The position numbers and the translations under genes are program-made. A stretch of DNA of 64,000 nt from Beaufortia kweichowensis (Eukaryota > Chordata > Actinopteri > Cypriniformes > Gastromyzontidae), in the NCBI GenBank assembly GCA_019155185.1, contig CM032809.1, positions 4,893,621 to 4,957,620 on the forward strand. The letters run 5' to 3'. Positions 12,001 through 24,000 of the stretch are shown in pieces; the stretch's first letter is position 1, and every line of letters starts with the position of its first letter. The notes beneath the pieces are model-generated. The model made no database searches and had not been told where the DNA came from. It was given only the letters and a program-made list of their open reading frames with translations.

Positions 12001-15000
12001 TCTTTTCTCTTGTTCAAGAAGGTCTCTGCTATTCTTTATCTCCTGTTTCTGTTCAGTTATGTCTTTATTCATCTTTTCCAAATCATCTTTTCGTCTTTTT
12101 GTTTCCTCAGTGACACTCTTGATTTCCTCTTTGTCCTTTTGTAGATGAGCTTTCATTTCCATCAGTGTTTCCCTTTCTTTCCTTATTTCCTCCTCCATGT
12201 TCATGATTCCCTCACTGTCTTTTGCTAGTTCAAACTTACTTTGATCTAGAAGATCTTTTTCATCAGTGATCTTTTGTCTCTCAAGTTCAATTTCTTCTTG
12301 TTTGAGTTTTATATTGTTTTTCTGTTCTTCCACTTCATCCATTATCTTCTGCACTGTTTCTTTCCTCTTCTCAATTTCATTCTTTTCTAGATCAATCTCT
12401 TTTATTTTCTGTTCAAGTTCTGATCTCTCTAGTTTTATTGCCTCTCTGATGTGTACATTCAGTTGCTCTTGTTGTGTCATTACTTCAGTCCTCAGCTTCT
12501 CCAGTTCATTTCTTTCCTGTTGAATCACCTTCTTGTCATCATTCATTTTCTGCTGCTCATTATATAAGTCATTATTCAGCTCTTCAATCAGAGATTTCTC
12601 CATCATTATTGTGTTTTGCATGTTTTCACATTCAGCTTTCTGTTTTAGGATTTCTACTTGCAGGAGGTTCAGATCATCTTTCTTTTTCAATATTTCATCT
12701 TTCTCCTTTTCCATCTCTTCTTTTTGCCTCAAGATTTTATTGCTCTTTTCTTCCAGAGTTTGTCTCTCCGTCTCTATCACTGTCCATTCTTTCTCCAGAT
12801 CAACTGTCTTCTTGTTTGTTTCTTCTGTGATGTGATCAAATTCTTCTTTCTCACTTTGAAGTTGTTCCTTCATTTCAGCAATCATCCTTTTGTCTGTCTC
12901 CATCTCTTCAAGCTTCTTCTTGATATTCACATTGATCTCCTCCATCTCATCTTTCCTCTTCTGTTCTTCAATGTCAAGCTCCTCTTTAAGTTTATTCAAG
13001 ATGTCCTTATTTCTGTCATTTTCTTGTTTTTCTCTTTCCAGTTCACTCTTTAACTGATTCAGTTCCTCTCTCTCCATCTTTGCTTTGACTCTTATTTCTT
13101 CCTCCATTTGTTGTCTGTGTGTTTCAGATTCAGTCTTCATCTTATCCAGATCACGTCTCTCCTCATTAATGGCTCTTAAACTCTCCTGCAGTTTTTGCTG
13201 CTGTTTGTTAATGTCGGTCTTTTCAGTCTGTAACTCATCTTTAACTTTTTGTATTTCTTTCTGAAGAGTCTCCAGTTCATTCCACTTCTTCATCACGTCT
13301 TCTTTTTCCTTCTCTAGTTCATCTCTCTGTCTTGAGATTTCATCACTTTTCTGTTCAAGAAGCTTCTTCTCTTCTTCTATTGCTGTTTTACTCATCTCTT
13401 CATTTTCTTTGAGTTTTGTCATTTGAAGCTGCAGGTCATCAGCTCTTCTCTGTAGCTCCGCTCGTTCTCTTTCAATATCCGCTTTGAGATTCTCATCCAA
13501 TCTTTGCTGTTGTTGGTTTATCTCATCAGCTCTCATCTCAAGTGTGGCTGTTTCAGTCAAAACTTTGCTTTCTTGTAATTGCTCTCTTTCTTTATTCATC
13601 TGTTCTTGTAATGAGTCTAATTCTTGTCTTTTTAGGTTTATATCATGTTCCTCCTGCTGAACTTTAGTCTTCAGTTTCAGGATCTCAGTGTTGAGCTGCT
13701 CTAAACTTTTTCTTTCTTCTTCCATTTCTGTCTGTTTCATTATTTCATCTTCTTTCTGTTTTTTGACTTGAGCCTCAAATTCATCAATTCTTTGCTGTAA
13801 CTCCATCCATTTATCATTTATTTCTCTTTTCTCTTGTTCAAGAAGGTCTCTGCTATTCTTTATCTCCTGTTTCTGTTCAGTTATGTCTATATTCATCTTT
13901 TCCAAATCATCTTTTCGTCTTTTTGTTTCCTCAATGACACTCTTGATTTCCTCTTTGTCCTTTTGTAGATGAGCTTTCATTTCCATCAGTGTTTCCCTTT
14001 CTTTCCTTATTTCCTCCTCCATGTTCATGATTCCCTCACTGTCTTTTGCTAGTTTAAACTTACTTTGATCTAGAAGATCTTTTTCATCAGTGATCTTTTG
14101 TCTCTCAAGTTCAATTTCTTCTTGTTTGAGTTTTATATTGTTTTTCTGTTCTTCCACTTCATCCATTATCTTCTGCACTGTTTCTTTCCTCTTCTCAATT
14201 TCATTCTTTTCTAGATCAATCTCTTTTATTTTCTGTTTAAGTTGTGATCTCTCTAGTTTTATTGCCTCTCTGATGTCTTCTTCCATTTGCTCCTTCTGTG
14301 TAATTATTTCAGATCTCATTTTCTTCAGTTCATTTCTGTTCTGTTCAATTTCCTTCCAGATATCCTCCATTTTCTGTTTCTCCTGATCTAGTTCAGTCCT
14401 GTGTCTCTCCAGTTCACACTTTAACCGATTAAGTTCCTCCATCTCAATATTTGATCTTACTCTAATTTCATCCTCCATTTGTTGTCTGTGTGTTTCAGAT
14501 TCAATCCTCATGTTATCCATATCACGTCTCTCCTCATTCATGGCTCTCATACTCTCATCAAGTCTTTTCTGCTGTTGATTTATTTCTGTCTTTTCAATCT
14601 GTGTCTCATATTTAATTTCTTCTATTTCATCTCTTTGGTTTTGTATTCCCTTCTCAAGAATATCCAGCTCCTGCCACTTTTTCATCATCTGCTCCTTTTC
14701 CTTTTCCAGTTCATCTCTCTGTCTCAAGATATCATCAGCCTTCTGCTCAAGGAAATCTTCTTTTTCCTGGAGTTTTACGAGCTGCAGCTCTAGTTCTTCT
14801 GCTTTTCTTTGTAGCTCTGACCTTTCTCTTTCAACCTCCTTTCTCTCTTTCTCTAGAAGGACTTTTTTGCCGTCAATTATTTGATTTTGCTCTCGCTATG
14901 TTACTGATAGTCTTTTCCAGCTCACTTTTCTCCCTGTTTACCTCCTCTATTGTAATGTCAAACTGTTCTTTAACTACTTTTAGGTGAGACTCCATCTTCT

Positions 15001-18000
15001 CAAGTGTTTTTCGCTCCTTCCTAAGCTCCTCAGAGATGTTCTTTATTTTATCAGCATCACTTTGTACCTCAGATTTCACCTGGTCAATCAGGTTTCTCTC
15101 TTCTTGCAGTTTTTCCACTTCAGTTTGGATCTCTTTCTGTTTTTCTTCTAACTCAGCTTTCATGTGTTCCAGCTCTTTTGTTAATGTATTTGTCCTTTTC
15201 TTATTTTCGGTGATGTCCTGTTTTTCTCCCTCAAGTTCACTTCTTATCTTATTTAGTTCACTTCTCTCTTCGTGTATCTCTCTTAAACTATGATCTATCC
15301 TTTGTTGTATCTGAGTAACATCAGCGGCTCTCTTCTGTCAGCTCAGCTTTTTCAATTATCATTGTTTGCCTTGTGGTCTCCATTTCATTACGTTCCTTCA
15401 TTATCTCAGCTTTAATGAGGTCCAGTTCATCTCTCTGAAGTGTCAGATTTATTTTCTCTTTTTCAACAGTTTCTTTCTGAATAAGGAGCTCGGCTTTTAT
15501 GTTTTTAACACTTTCTTTCTCTTTCTCTATTTGATCTTTCTGTTCTTCTATCCAGATTTGCAGATCATCTTTTTTCTGTTTCATTTCTAACTTTTCATTT
15601 TCTATTTCACTGCGGATCTTCTCAAGCAATTCATGCTCACTATCATGTCTTTGTTTTTGAAATTCTATAAAAGTTTGCATGTGTTCGAGATCGCTCTGTC
15701 TTCTATTTGTTTCCTCAAGAACATTATCTAATTGTTTTCGTTTTATTTTAAGCTGAGCAACAATTTCATCTACTTCTATATTTTTCTTCTCTACTTCTTC
15801 TTCTTTGTGGTGTAGGTTTACCTCCTTTATGTCAAGAGCATTCTCTTTGTCTTGCAAGATTTGTCTTTCAAGGTCAATTGACCGAATCTGACTGTGTATC
15901 TCATCTCGCATTTGTTCAACCTCATCTTTCTCTTTATTGTTCATGTATTTGATGTTTTCCAGTTCTTCCTTAGCTTTCTCCATTGCTGTCATCTTAAAGT
16001 CCAACATCTGTTTTTGTTTTTCAAGTTCAAGCCTCTTTTGTTCCAAATATTGTCTTTCTTTATTATTTTCTTCTCTGGTTTTATCATTCTCTTGCTGTTG
16101 GTTGAAGACCTCTGTCTGCTGTTTCTCAATTTCCAGCTTCTCCACAAACAGGTTTTTCTTTATGTTTTCATTTTCATCTTGCTCATTTTTTAGTTCTGCT
16201 CTTAAAATCTCTATTTGCTGAATTGTTGTGTTTAAATTATTCTTTTCTGTCTCTGTTGCTTCTTTTTCTGTGAGAAGTTCTACCTTTATCTGCTTAAGAG
16301 CCAATCTTTCCTTTTGTGTCTCGCTCTTCATTACTGAATTAAGCTGAATTTGGTCCATCCTTTGCTTTTCTAGGTCTTTCTTTTCCCTCTCAATTTCTAA
16401 TTTAATTTTTTCCATCTCACTCCTTTCCTTGTCAAACGTAATTTTTGCTTTGTCATTCTCTTGCATTTGTCTTTCCACCTCTTTCGCCATCACATTAAGT
16501 TCCCTCTTTCTCATTTCATTCTCCTCAGACAGATGTTTCATGTCTTCTCTCTCTTTTTTGAGTTGGGCTTTCATATCTTCAACTTTTTTCTTCCTAATTA
16601 GGTTATCGTCTATTATGTCCTTCATCTTTTCTTTCTCCATCTGCATCTCAGCTTTGGTCATTTTAAGATCTCCTAAGGCAACTTGAATGTTTTGGTTATC
16701 CATTTCTATTTCTTCTTTCTTGCGATCCAGTTCGACCCTGATTCGTAGTAGTTCTTCCATTTCTTTGTCAATCTGATATTTCCTGGTTTCAAGATCAGTG
16801 TGCAGTCTGTCAGTTTCCTCCTTCTTTTGCTCTAATAATCTTACTTCATCTTCTATTCTTTGCTCTCCCCCTGCAATCTCTACCCAACATTTCTCTTGAT
16901 CCTCTCTCTCTCTTTTAATAATATTTTGTATCTCTTCAGATTCTGTTCTGATCTGCTTAATCATTGTCTTCTCATCCTGTATGATTTCCCTTTCATGGCT
17001 CAAGTCTTGAAGTTGGTTTTCCAGATATGTTTTTGTGTTTTCAATATCTTCCTTGTCTTGATCTATCAACTTTCTGCTGCTTTCAATCATCTCTTTTTCT
17101 TTCTGTACCTCTTCCATTAGCTTTTTATATTCACTTCTTTCTTTTTTCAGTGTTTCACCCATTTCAGTTAATTGTTGCTTTTGCTCCCTAATTTCAGCTT
17201 CCTTTACTTCCAGTTTCATTTTATTTTCTCTTTCCATTCTATCAGTTTCATCTTGACTCTGTTTCAGCTGTTGTTTCTCATTCATGAGCTTTTGCATTCT
17301 GTTGTCAAGCTCATTTTCCTTTTCTTGTAACTCTGTTTGAATTTTGACCAGTTTCTGTCTTTCTGAATGCAACTGTTCCTTCTCTTTGTCAACTTCATCT
17401 CTTTCATTCACTATATCCATCCTCATTTGCTCTAGAGCCTCTTTTTCATTTTGAATCTCTTGTAATGCCATCTCTTCCTTTTCTTTATCTTGTGAGATTT
17501 TCCTTTCTAGATCCTCTGATTCTCTTATTAACTCTTCTTTCATAAGCTGCAGATCTGTCTTTTCTCTTTCATAAGCATCCTTGTCATATTTTAATTGTGA
17601 TTTTTCTTCTTGTTGTTTTGCTTTTACCTTTTCAAGATCTTCCTTCTTGTTCTCTATATCTGCAATGGTTTTCTCCATGTGCTCTCTTTGAGTCTGAAGA
17701 TTGAGACTGAGGTCTGTTAATCGATCTCTTTCACTCTTTGTCTCCTGTATGATGCTGTTAGTGATGTCTGATTTCTTTTGAAGCTCAGCATGAGCATCTT
17801 CAAGCTCCGCTTTCTCCATTTCAATGCTTTGTTTCATGATATCTAGCTCTTGGGTTTGTTTTCTCACATTATTTTTCTCTTGTTCAATTAAATCTCTCTC
17901 TTTGCCAACCATGTGTTTCATTTCTTCTAGCTCTTCTTTTTCAATGTTTAGTACATTCCTCATCTCCTCTAATTTCTCATTAGTTTGTGTGGCATTTTGG

Positions 18001-21000
18001 AAGTTTTCTTCAAATTCACCCCTCTTGGCTTCTTGTTCAGATCTAATCTTTTCTAGATTTTTACGTTCTGCCTCATTGGCATTTATGGCATCTCTAATCT
18101 CATTTCTTTGTTGATTGATTTCAGCTTGTTTGTCTTCTAACCTATCCTTCTCCACTATCAAAGCTTGTCTTAAAAATTCAACATCATCTCTCTGTCTCTG
18201 TAATTCACCTCTGAGGATCTCTAATTCTTGCCTTGCGTTGTCCTTCTCTTTCTCTATTTCTTCCTTCTTACTTAGTATTTCCATATTAATCTTCTCAAGC
18301 ATCTCTTTCTTCTTCTGTAAATTTTGATCTTCCTCCTCCAGCTCATTTTTCAGCATCTGTTCTCTTTTCTTTACTTCAGACGTTACCGCTTCTAGTTCTA
18401 GCTTTTTTTGTTTAAGCAATAATTGCATTTCCACCACGATTTGCTTTTGGTTAAGTGTATCTTTCACCACCTGTTCCAGATCCATGTTTTTTCTTAAGAG
18501 CTCCTCAGTCACCCTCTGGAGTTCTTCCTTTGACTTTTGAACAGCTATGTCTCCTGTGTCCTTTGTGATTGTGTCTTCGGCTTTTTCTACCTTAACCAAG
18601 TCTGTCTTTGTCTCCACATATTCCTTTCCTTGGTTTATCTCATCCTTTTGCTGTTCCAGTTCTTCTTTTTCTTTCTGCAACGCTTTTCTCATTTTCTCTT
18701 GATCTTGCTGCTTTTGAATAAGTTCTGCCTTCAACTTCTCCAATTCATTTTTGTCCCTTCTGGTGGTTTCTATCTCTTCTTTAAGACTTCCTAGATTTTC
18801 CCGTACTTGTCCAATATCTTGAATTAGTCTCTGGATCTCAGATTTCAATTTTTCCTTTTCATCTGTCTCTTCCTTACTTTCCTCCATCCTGCTTTCCATG
18901 TCAACCTTCATATTCCGCACCATCTCCCTGATTTTCACAACCTCTAAAATCAGTCTTTGGATGTCAGTGTTTGTACTTTCCTCATCTTCTATGTTTGTAG
19001 TTCTCTCCACCAAGAGTTCAAAATCCTCTCTTGCATTGTAAACTTCATTCCTTAGTAGTTCCAACTCTTGCTTCTCTCTGTTAATCTCCATCTGGGACTT
19101 TTCTATCTCAGTCCTTATTCTTTCCATTTCGTCTCTTTTTCTTATTACTTGTTTCATCTTCTGATCCAGATTTTTCTTTTCTGTGACCATCTCAGACCTG
19201 AGGACTTCTAGCTCTCCTTTCTCATGTGTCATTTTTTGTATCATTTTTTCTAATTCTTTTTTCTGTTTATCTATTTCCATCAGCTCAGCTTCTCTCAAAG
19301 GCGATTCAGGCTTTTCAACATCCTTTTGATGCTTTAATATCTCAGACCTCATTTTTTCCAACTCTTCTTTCTGATGTTTCATGTCTGATTTGCTCTTCTC
19401 AAGTTCTTCCTGCTGTTGAAGCACATCAGCTTTCATCTTTGTGAGTTCTTCTGTTTGTCTCCTAACCTTCTCGTCCTTAATTTCACTTTCTTCAGTGGTA
19501 ACATCTGTGTCTTCTAGATGGCTTTTCAGAGTCTCTGATTTCTTTTGTATGTCAGCTTTCGCTTTCTGTAGTTGTTCATTTTCATCATTAAGTTTTTGTT
19601 TCTCCAGCATGACTTCTTGTTTTTGTCTCTCTAAATCAACTCTGTTTTGTTCAAGATCACTTCTCTCTTTACTCAACAAGTCTTTGCTGCTTTCTATTTT
19701 CTCTCTTTCATGTTTTAATTCACTTTTCTGCTGATCATAACTGTCTTTTATATTCTGTTTCATAGCTTTAACCTCTAGCTTCATGTTCTCCAGTTCAAGT
19801 CTCTTTTCTCCAGTGGCTTTGACTTCATCTTTCATTTTTCTCAGATCCTCTCTAACGTCCTCAATTTCTTGGATCAGCCTCTGCATGTAAGCACTTATTT
19901 CTTGTCTTTCATCTATATCTGGAACATTAACATTTCTCTCCATTCTTTGTTCCAGAGTCATTTCAACATCTTGAAGAAGCTTCTGTACATCAGTATGCAT
20001 CTGTTTTTTCTTCTCCAGATCTTCACCTCTTGCTCCCATATAAGATTGCATCTCCTCCCCTGCTCGTTGGATCTCATTTTTCATGCGTTCGACCTCATCT
20101 CTCTCTACACCCAACATGACCCTCTCCATTTCGAGTTTCTCACTTGCACTTTCTATTTCAGCCCTCATTTTTTCCATCTCATCTCTTTTTCTTGCTGCCT
20201 GTTTCATTCTGTGATCAAGATCTTTCTTCCTTCCATCAGTTTCATCTCTAAGAATCTGCAATTCTCCAATCTCACGTTTAGCCTTGTGCATCTTGTCTTC
20301 TAATTCCTCTTTCTGTTTTAGTATTTCAGCTCTTATAGCAGTGAGTTCCTCCATATCTGACTGCATTTTAGTCTCAAGCGCCTCTTTTTGTGTTAGCACA
20401 TTTGATCTGATCTGCTCATATTTTACCATTTCACCTTCAACCTCTCGCAATTTTTCATCACTTGCTTCTTTTTCCATTTCTAATTCAGCTTTAAGGGAAT
20501 TGATTTTGTCCATTTCTTTTCGCAAGGCATCCATTTTTTGACTCCATTCCTCTAATTTCCTTTGATCTTCTTGTGTTTGTTGCTCTGATTTATCCCTTAA
20601 GGCTTTCATCTCTTCTTTCTGTTTCTCTATTTCTGCCTGGAGAATTTGTAGCTCATGAAATTTTGCTTGTATTTCTGTCTTCTCCTTTTCAATTGCCTCT
20701 TCCTGTTCAAACAGAGTCTTTCTGACATCCTCAATATTGTCTTTTTCCTTTTGTAAATGTTCCTCCATCTGTTGTGTTGCCTGTCCCAAAACGTTATCTT
20801 TAACTCTTTCTATCTCAAGTCTTGCCTCCTCTAGTTCCAAGCTAGATTTTTTTAGCTTGATGGCATAACTTTCCAACTCTTCTTTTTGTTGTTGTATCTC
20901 AATATTTGCTTTATCAAGATCTGTTATTATTTTGCTTTCTTTAAACTTCTGCATCTCCTGCATTGACTCTTCTATACCCTGAGCTTTCTTGTGGAGCTCA

Positions 21001-24000
21001 GCTTTTATTTGCTCTAGTTGATCTCTTTCATTTTGCATATCCTGTTGTTGTATTTTTATGCTTTCTAGTTCTTTATCCAGATTTGTTTTTGTTTGTTTAG
21101 TAGAGTCTATGTCTTGTTTCAGCTGCATCCTGATTTCCCCAGTCATTTCCTTTTCATCCAAAAGCTCTTTCTTAAGCTGCTCCACATTTTCCATGAGCTC
21201 TGTCCGCTCTCTCTCAAGGTTATGCTTTTGTTTCAAAATCTCAAAATTCATCTGATCAAGAGTATCTTTCTCCTTCTGGAGTTCTGTTCGTATGATGCCA
21301 TTCTCCTCAGACTGGATAACACATTGTCTTTTGAAATCTTTTTTGGCTTTTATCAGATCCAGCCTTTCCTTTGTAATCATCTCTTTGTCTGCAGCAATGA
21401 CTTGTTTCTGTCTTTCAGCCTCAGCTTGAATTTTATCCAGCATGTCATTTTTCATTTTGGTCTCCTCAGCTAGACGCTGTCTCTCTTTGTTCAAACTCTG
21501 ACACAACCCTCTGATGCTCTCTCTGAATTTCTAGCTCCAGTTTCTCAATATCCTTTCTTTCTTTTTGCAGCTCAGCTCTCATGTTAAGAACATCACTTTT
21601 CTCCTTCTCAAAAGCTTCTCTCCGAATTCTGAAGTTTTCTAACTCTCTACCCAACTCATGTTGCTGATTTTCAAGTTCTATTCTCATTTGATGTAGTTCA
21701 TTCTCTTTGAATCGTATGTTTTCCTTCTCATTGTCTACATAAGCATTTTGTTTCAAGTTATTCATATTTATTTGCTCAACATTGTCTTTCTCCGCCAGTA
21801 TCTCAGTTCTTCTTCTATCTAGATCTTCTCTGGCTTTCTGTATCTCATCCTTGGTTTTCTCCAGCTCAGATCTTTCTTGTTGAAGCAGATCTTTGTCAGC
21901 TTGAATTTGCTTTTCTATTTCATCATGTCTTCCATCTAGGGGATATTCTTTTAGATTGATCTCTTCAGGAAGACTCATTTCAACTCTTTGTTTTTGATGT
22001 TGGGTTGTCATTTCCTTTAGTTGCTGTCTTTCATTCTCAAGATCTTTAATTTGTCTTTGAACTTCAGTTTTTATCTTCTGTATCTGCTCCTTCTCATTTT
22101 CAATCATTTGTTTCTCAGTTTTTATCTTTTCGAGTTCTTCCTCTATATGCACCTTCTGTTTCTCCATATTATTCAAATCTCTGGTCAGCAGCTCTCGGTT
22201 TATATCAATGAGATGTTTTTCCTCAAGTAACTTTATTTTCCAGCTGTTTGTTATTCTCTTTCTCTGTCTCTAGAATTGCCATGTCGCTCTCCATATTTCT
22301 CTTCTGCGCTATCAGTTCAACTCTGTCTTTTTCTGTGTTGGTCATTTCTGTCTTTGTGAATTCCATGAGCTCATCAATCTCTCTCTGTAAGTTATCAATG
22401 TCGGTCTGTCTTTGGTCAAGCTGATTCATTTCCATCATAATGATGTTCTTCAGTTCATCCATGTCCTGCTGTTGTTTAAGAACATCTTCCTGCAGTTGTG
22501 CAAGTTCACTTTCTCTCTGTGACAGATTTTCATTTTCATTTGTAATCATCTCCATTTGTCTTGAGATGTTTGCCCGCATTTCCTCAAGTGTGTCCTTTTG
22601 CTTCTGTATCTCTGTCATTGTCATCTCGTTCTTTTCTCTTTCTTCTGCTAAACATTTAATTGCTTTTGCAATCTCTATCTTGGTTTTTTCAAGATCCGCC
22701 TTCTCCATTTCACATTCATCTGCTTGTCTTTGTTGATTGCATTTCTGCACATTAATTTCCTCTCTGAGATGCTCAATGTTCCTCATATCTTCTTGAAGTT
22801 GAGCTGTCATTTCTTTTAGCATCCGTCTTTCATTTTGAATATCCTGCTTTTGCTGTTTAATGTGATCAGCTTCTCTTTTTATTGTAGCTCTCATCTGTTC
22901 CAGCCTGTCCTTCTCATCTTCAATAAACTGTTTCTCCTTTTCTTGCTTTTGGCTTTCAGTATCTATGTTTAATGCATCAGTTTCCTCCATTTGCTCCATC
23001 ATGGATCTTTGTCTATCAGCATCTGTGCTCTGCATTTCTGAAACTTTGGTTGACTCCTGTTCAATCTGTTGAAGAACCAGCACAGCCTCTGTCTTTTTAA
23101 GCAGACTCTCTTGTACTCTCAGTTGATCTAGTTCTTGCAGTTGTTTGTTAATGTCTGTTCTCAGTCTCTCAAATTCATCCTTTTCCTTTCGTAACTCTTC
23201 CCTTTCTTTGTCAATGTTCATTCTTTCTCTTGATATTTTCTCTTTTATCTCCTCAAGATTGTTTCTGTATTGTTGTATCTCTTGCATTGTAATCTCATTC
23301 TGTGCCTTTTGTTCAGCATGCTGTTTTTCAAGATCTTCCTTACCTCGAGATATCTCAGCTATTTCTTTTTCCAGTTCAGACTTTTCCTTACGTAGTAAAT
23401 CTTTATCATTTTCAATTGCTTGCTTCTGCTTTTGTATTTCAGTGTAGGTGGCATTCAGAATGTCACTCTTCCTTTTTGTTTCCTCAGTAAGATCGTCTCT
23501 CTCTTTATGAAGTTGAGCTGCTATTTTTTCCACCTTCTGCCTTTCGTGTTGTGTCTCCAGTTTTAACTTCTCAATCTCACGTGCTTCTCTTTGCATCTCA
23601 TTTTTTCTCTTTTCCATCACTTCCTTCTTATTTTCAAAAGCTTCTTTCTCAAGTTTGAGACTCTCTAAGTATCTTTCTGCATGAGCTCTTTTTTGTTGTA
23701 GATCTTCTGCTTCTCTTCTCAACATCTGTCTGTCATTTTCCAGTGATTCTTTTTCAGTCAATACATCTTTCATGAGGAGATCCATATTTTGTTTCAGTTC
23801 ATTCATCATGTCCTGTTTTTCTCTGACCATTGAGGCTCTTTCAAGCTCAATACTGTTCCTTTCATTGATTGTGAACTTCACAATATCATCCCTCTCTTTT
23901 TGAAGTTGTTCAGCCATTCTTTCCAAGTTTTGTCTTTCATTTTGGGTTTCTTCTTTGCACCTTTTGATATCATCAGCTTCTCTTTGCAGATCAAACTCCA

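Larger units (their letters stand above)
5751..14275 (-). repeat. Tandem array of a 1.83-kb coding unit (608-610 residues), 4.7 copies
   Basis: Copies begin at 5751, 7582, 9412, 11239 and 13063; the last breaks off near 14,275. Apparent lengths are 1831, 1830, 1827 and 1824 bases. Allowing for the single-base insertions inside copies 1 and 3, true units are 1830, 1830, 1824 and 1824, i.e. 610 or 608 residues. The 6-base difference is the RNK versus K variant in the LQES(RN)KVLTET segment. Copies are near identical, implying recent expansion or homogenisation. Each copy carries landmarks such as VQKIMDEVEEQKNNIKLKQE and RAINEERRDLDKMK. A more diverged copy continues to the right (14.28-15.3 kb), so the present array grew from an older duplicated unit. 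Confidence 0.95.

Noticed and set aside
5751..14275. Assembly duplication of one repeat copy
   Set aside because: Copies differ at many coding positions, including a 6-base indel and staggered variants, so most are real, although exact copy number is unproven.
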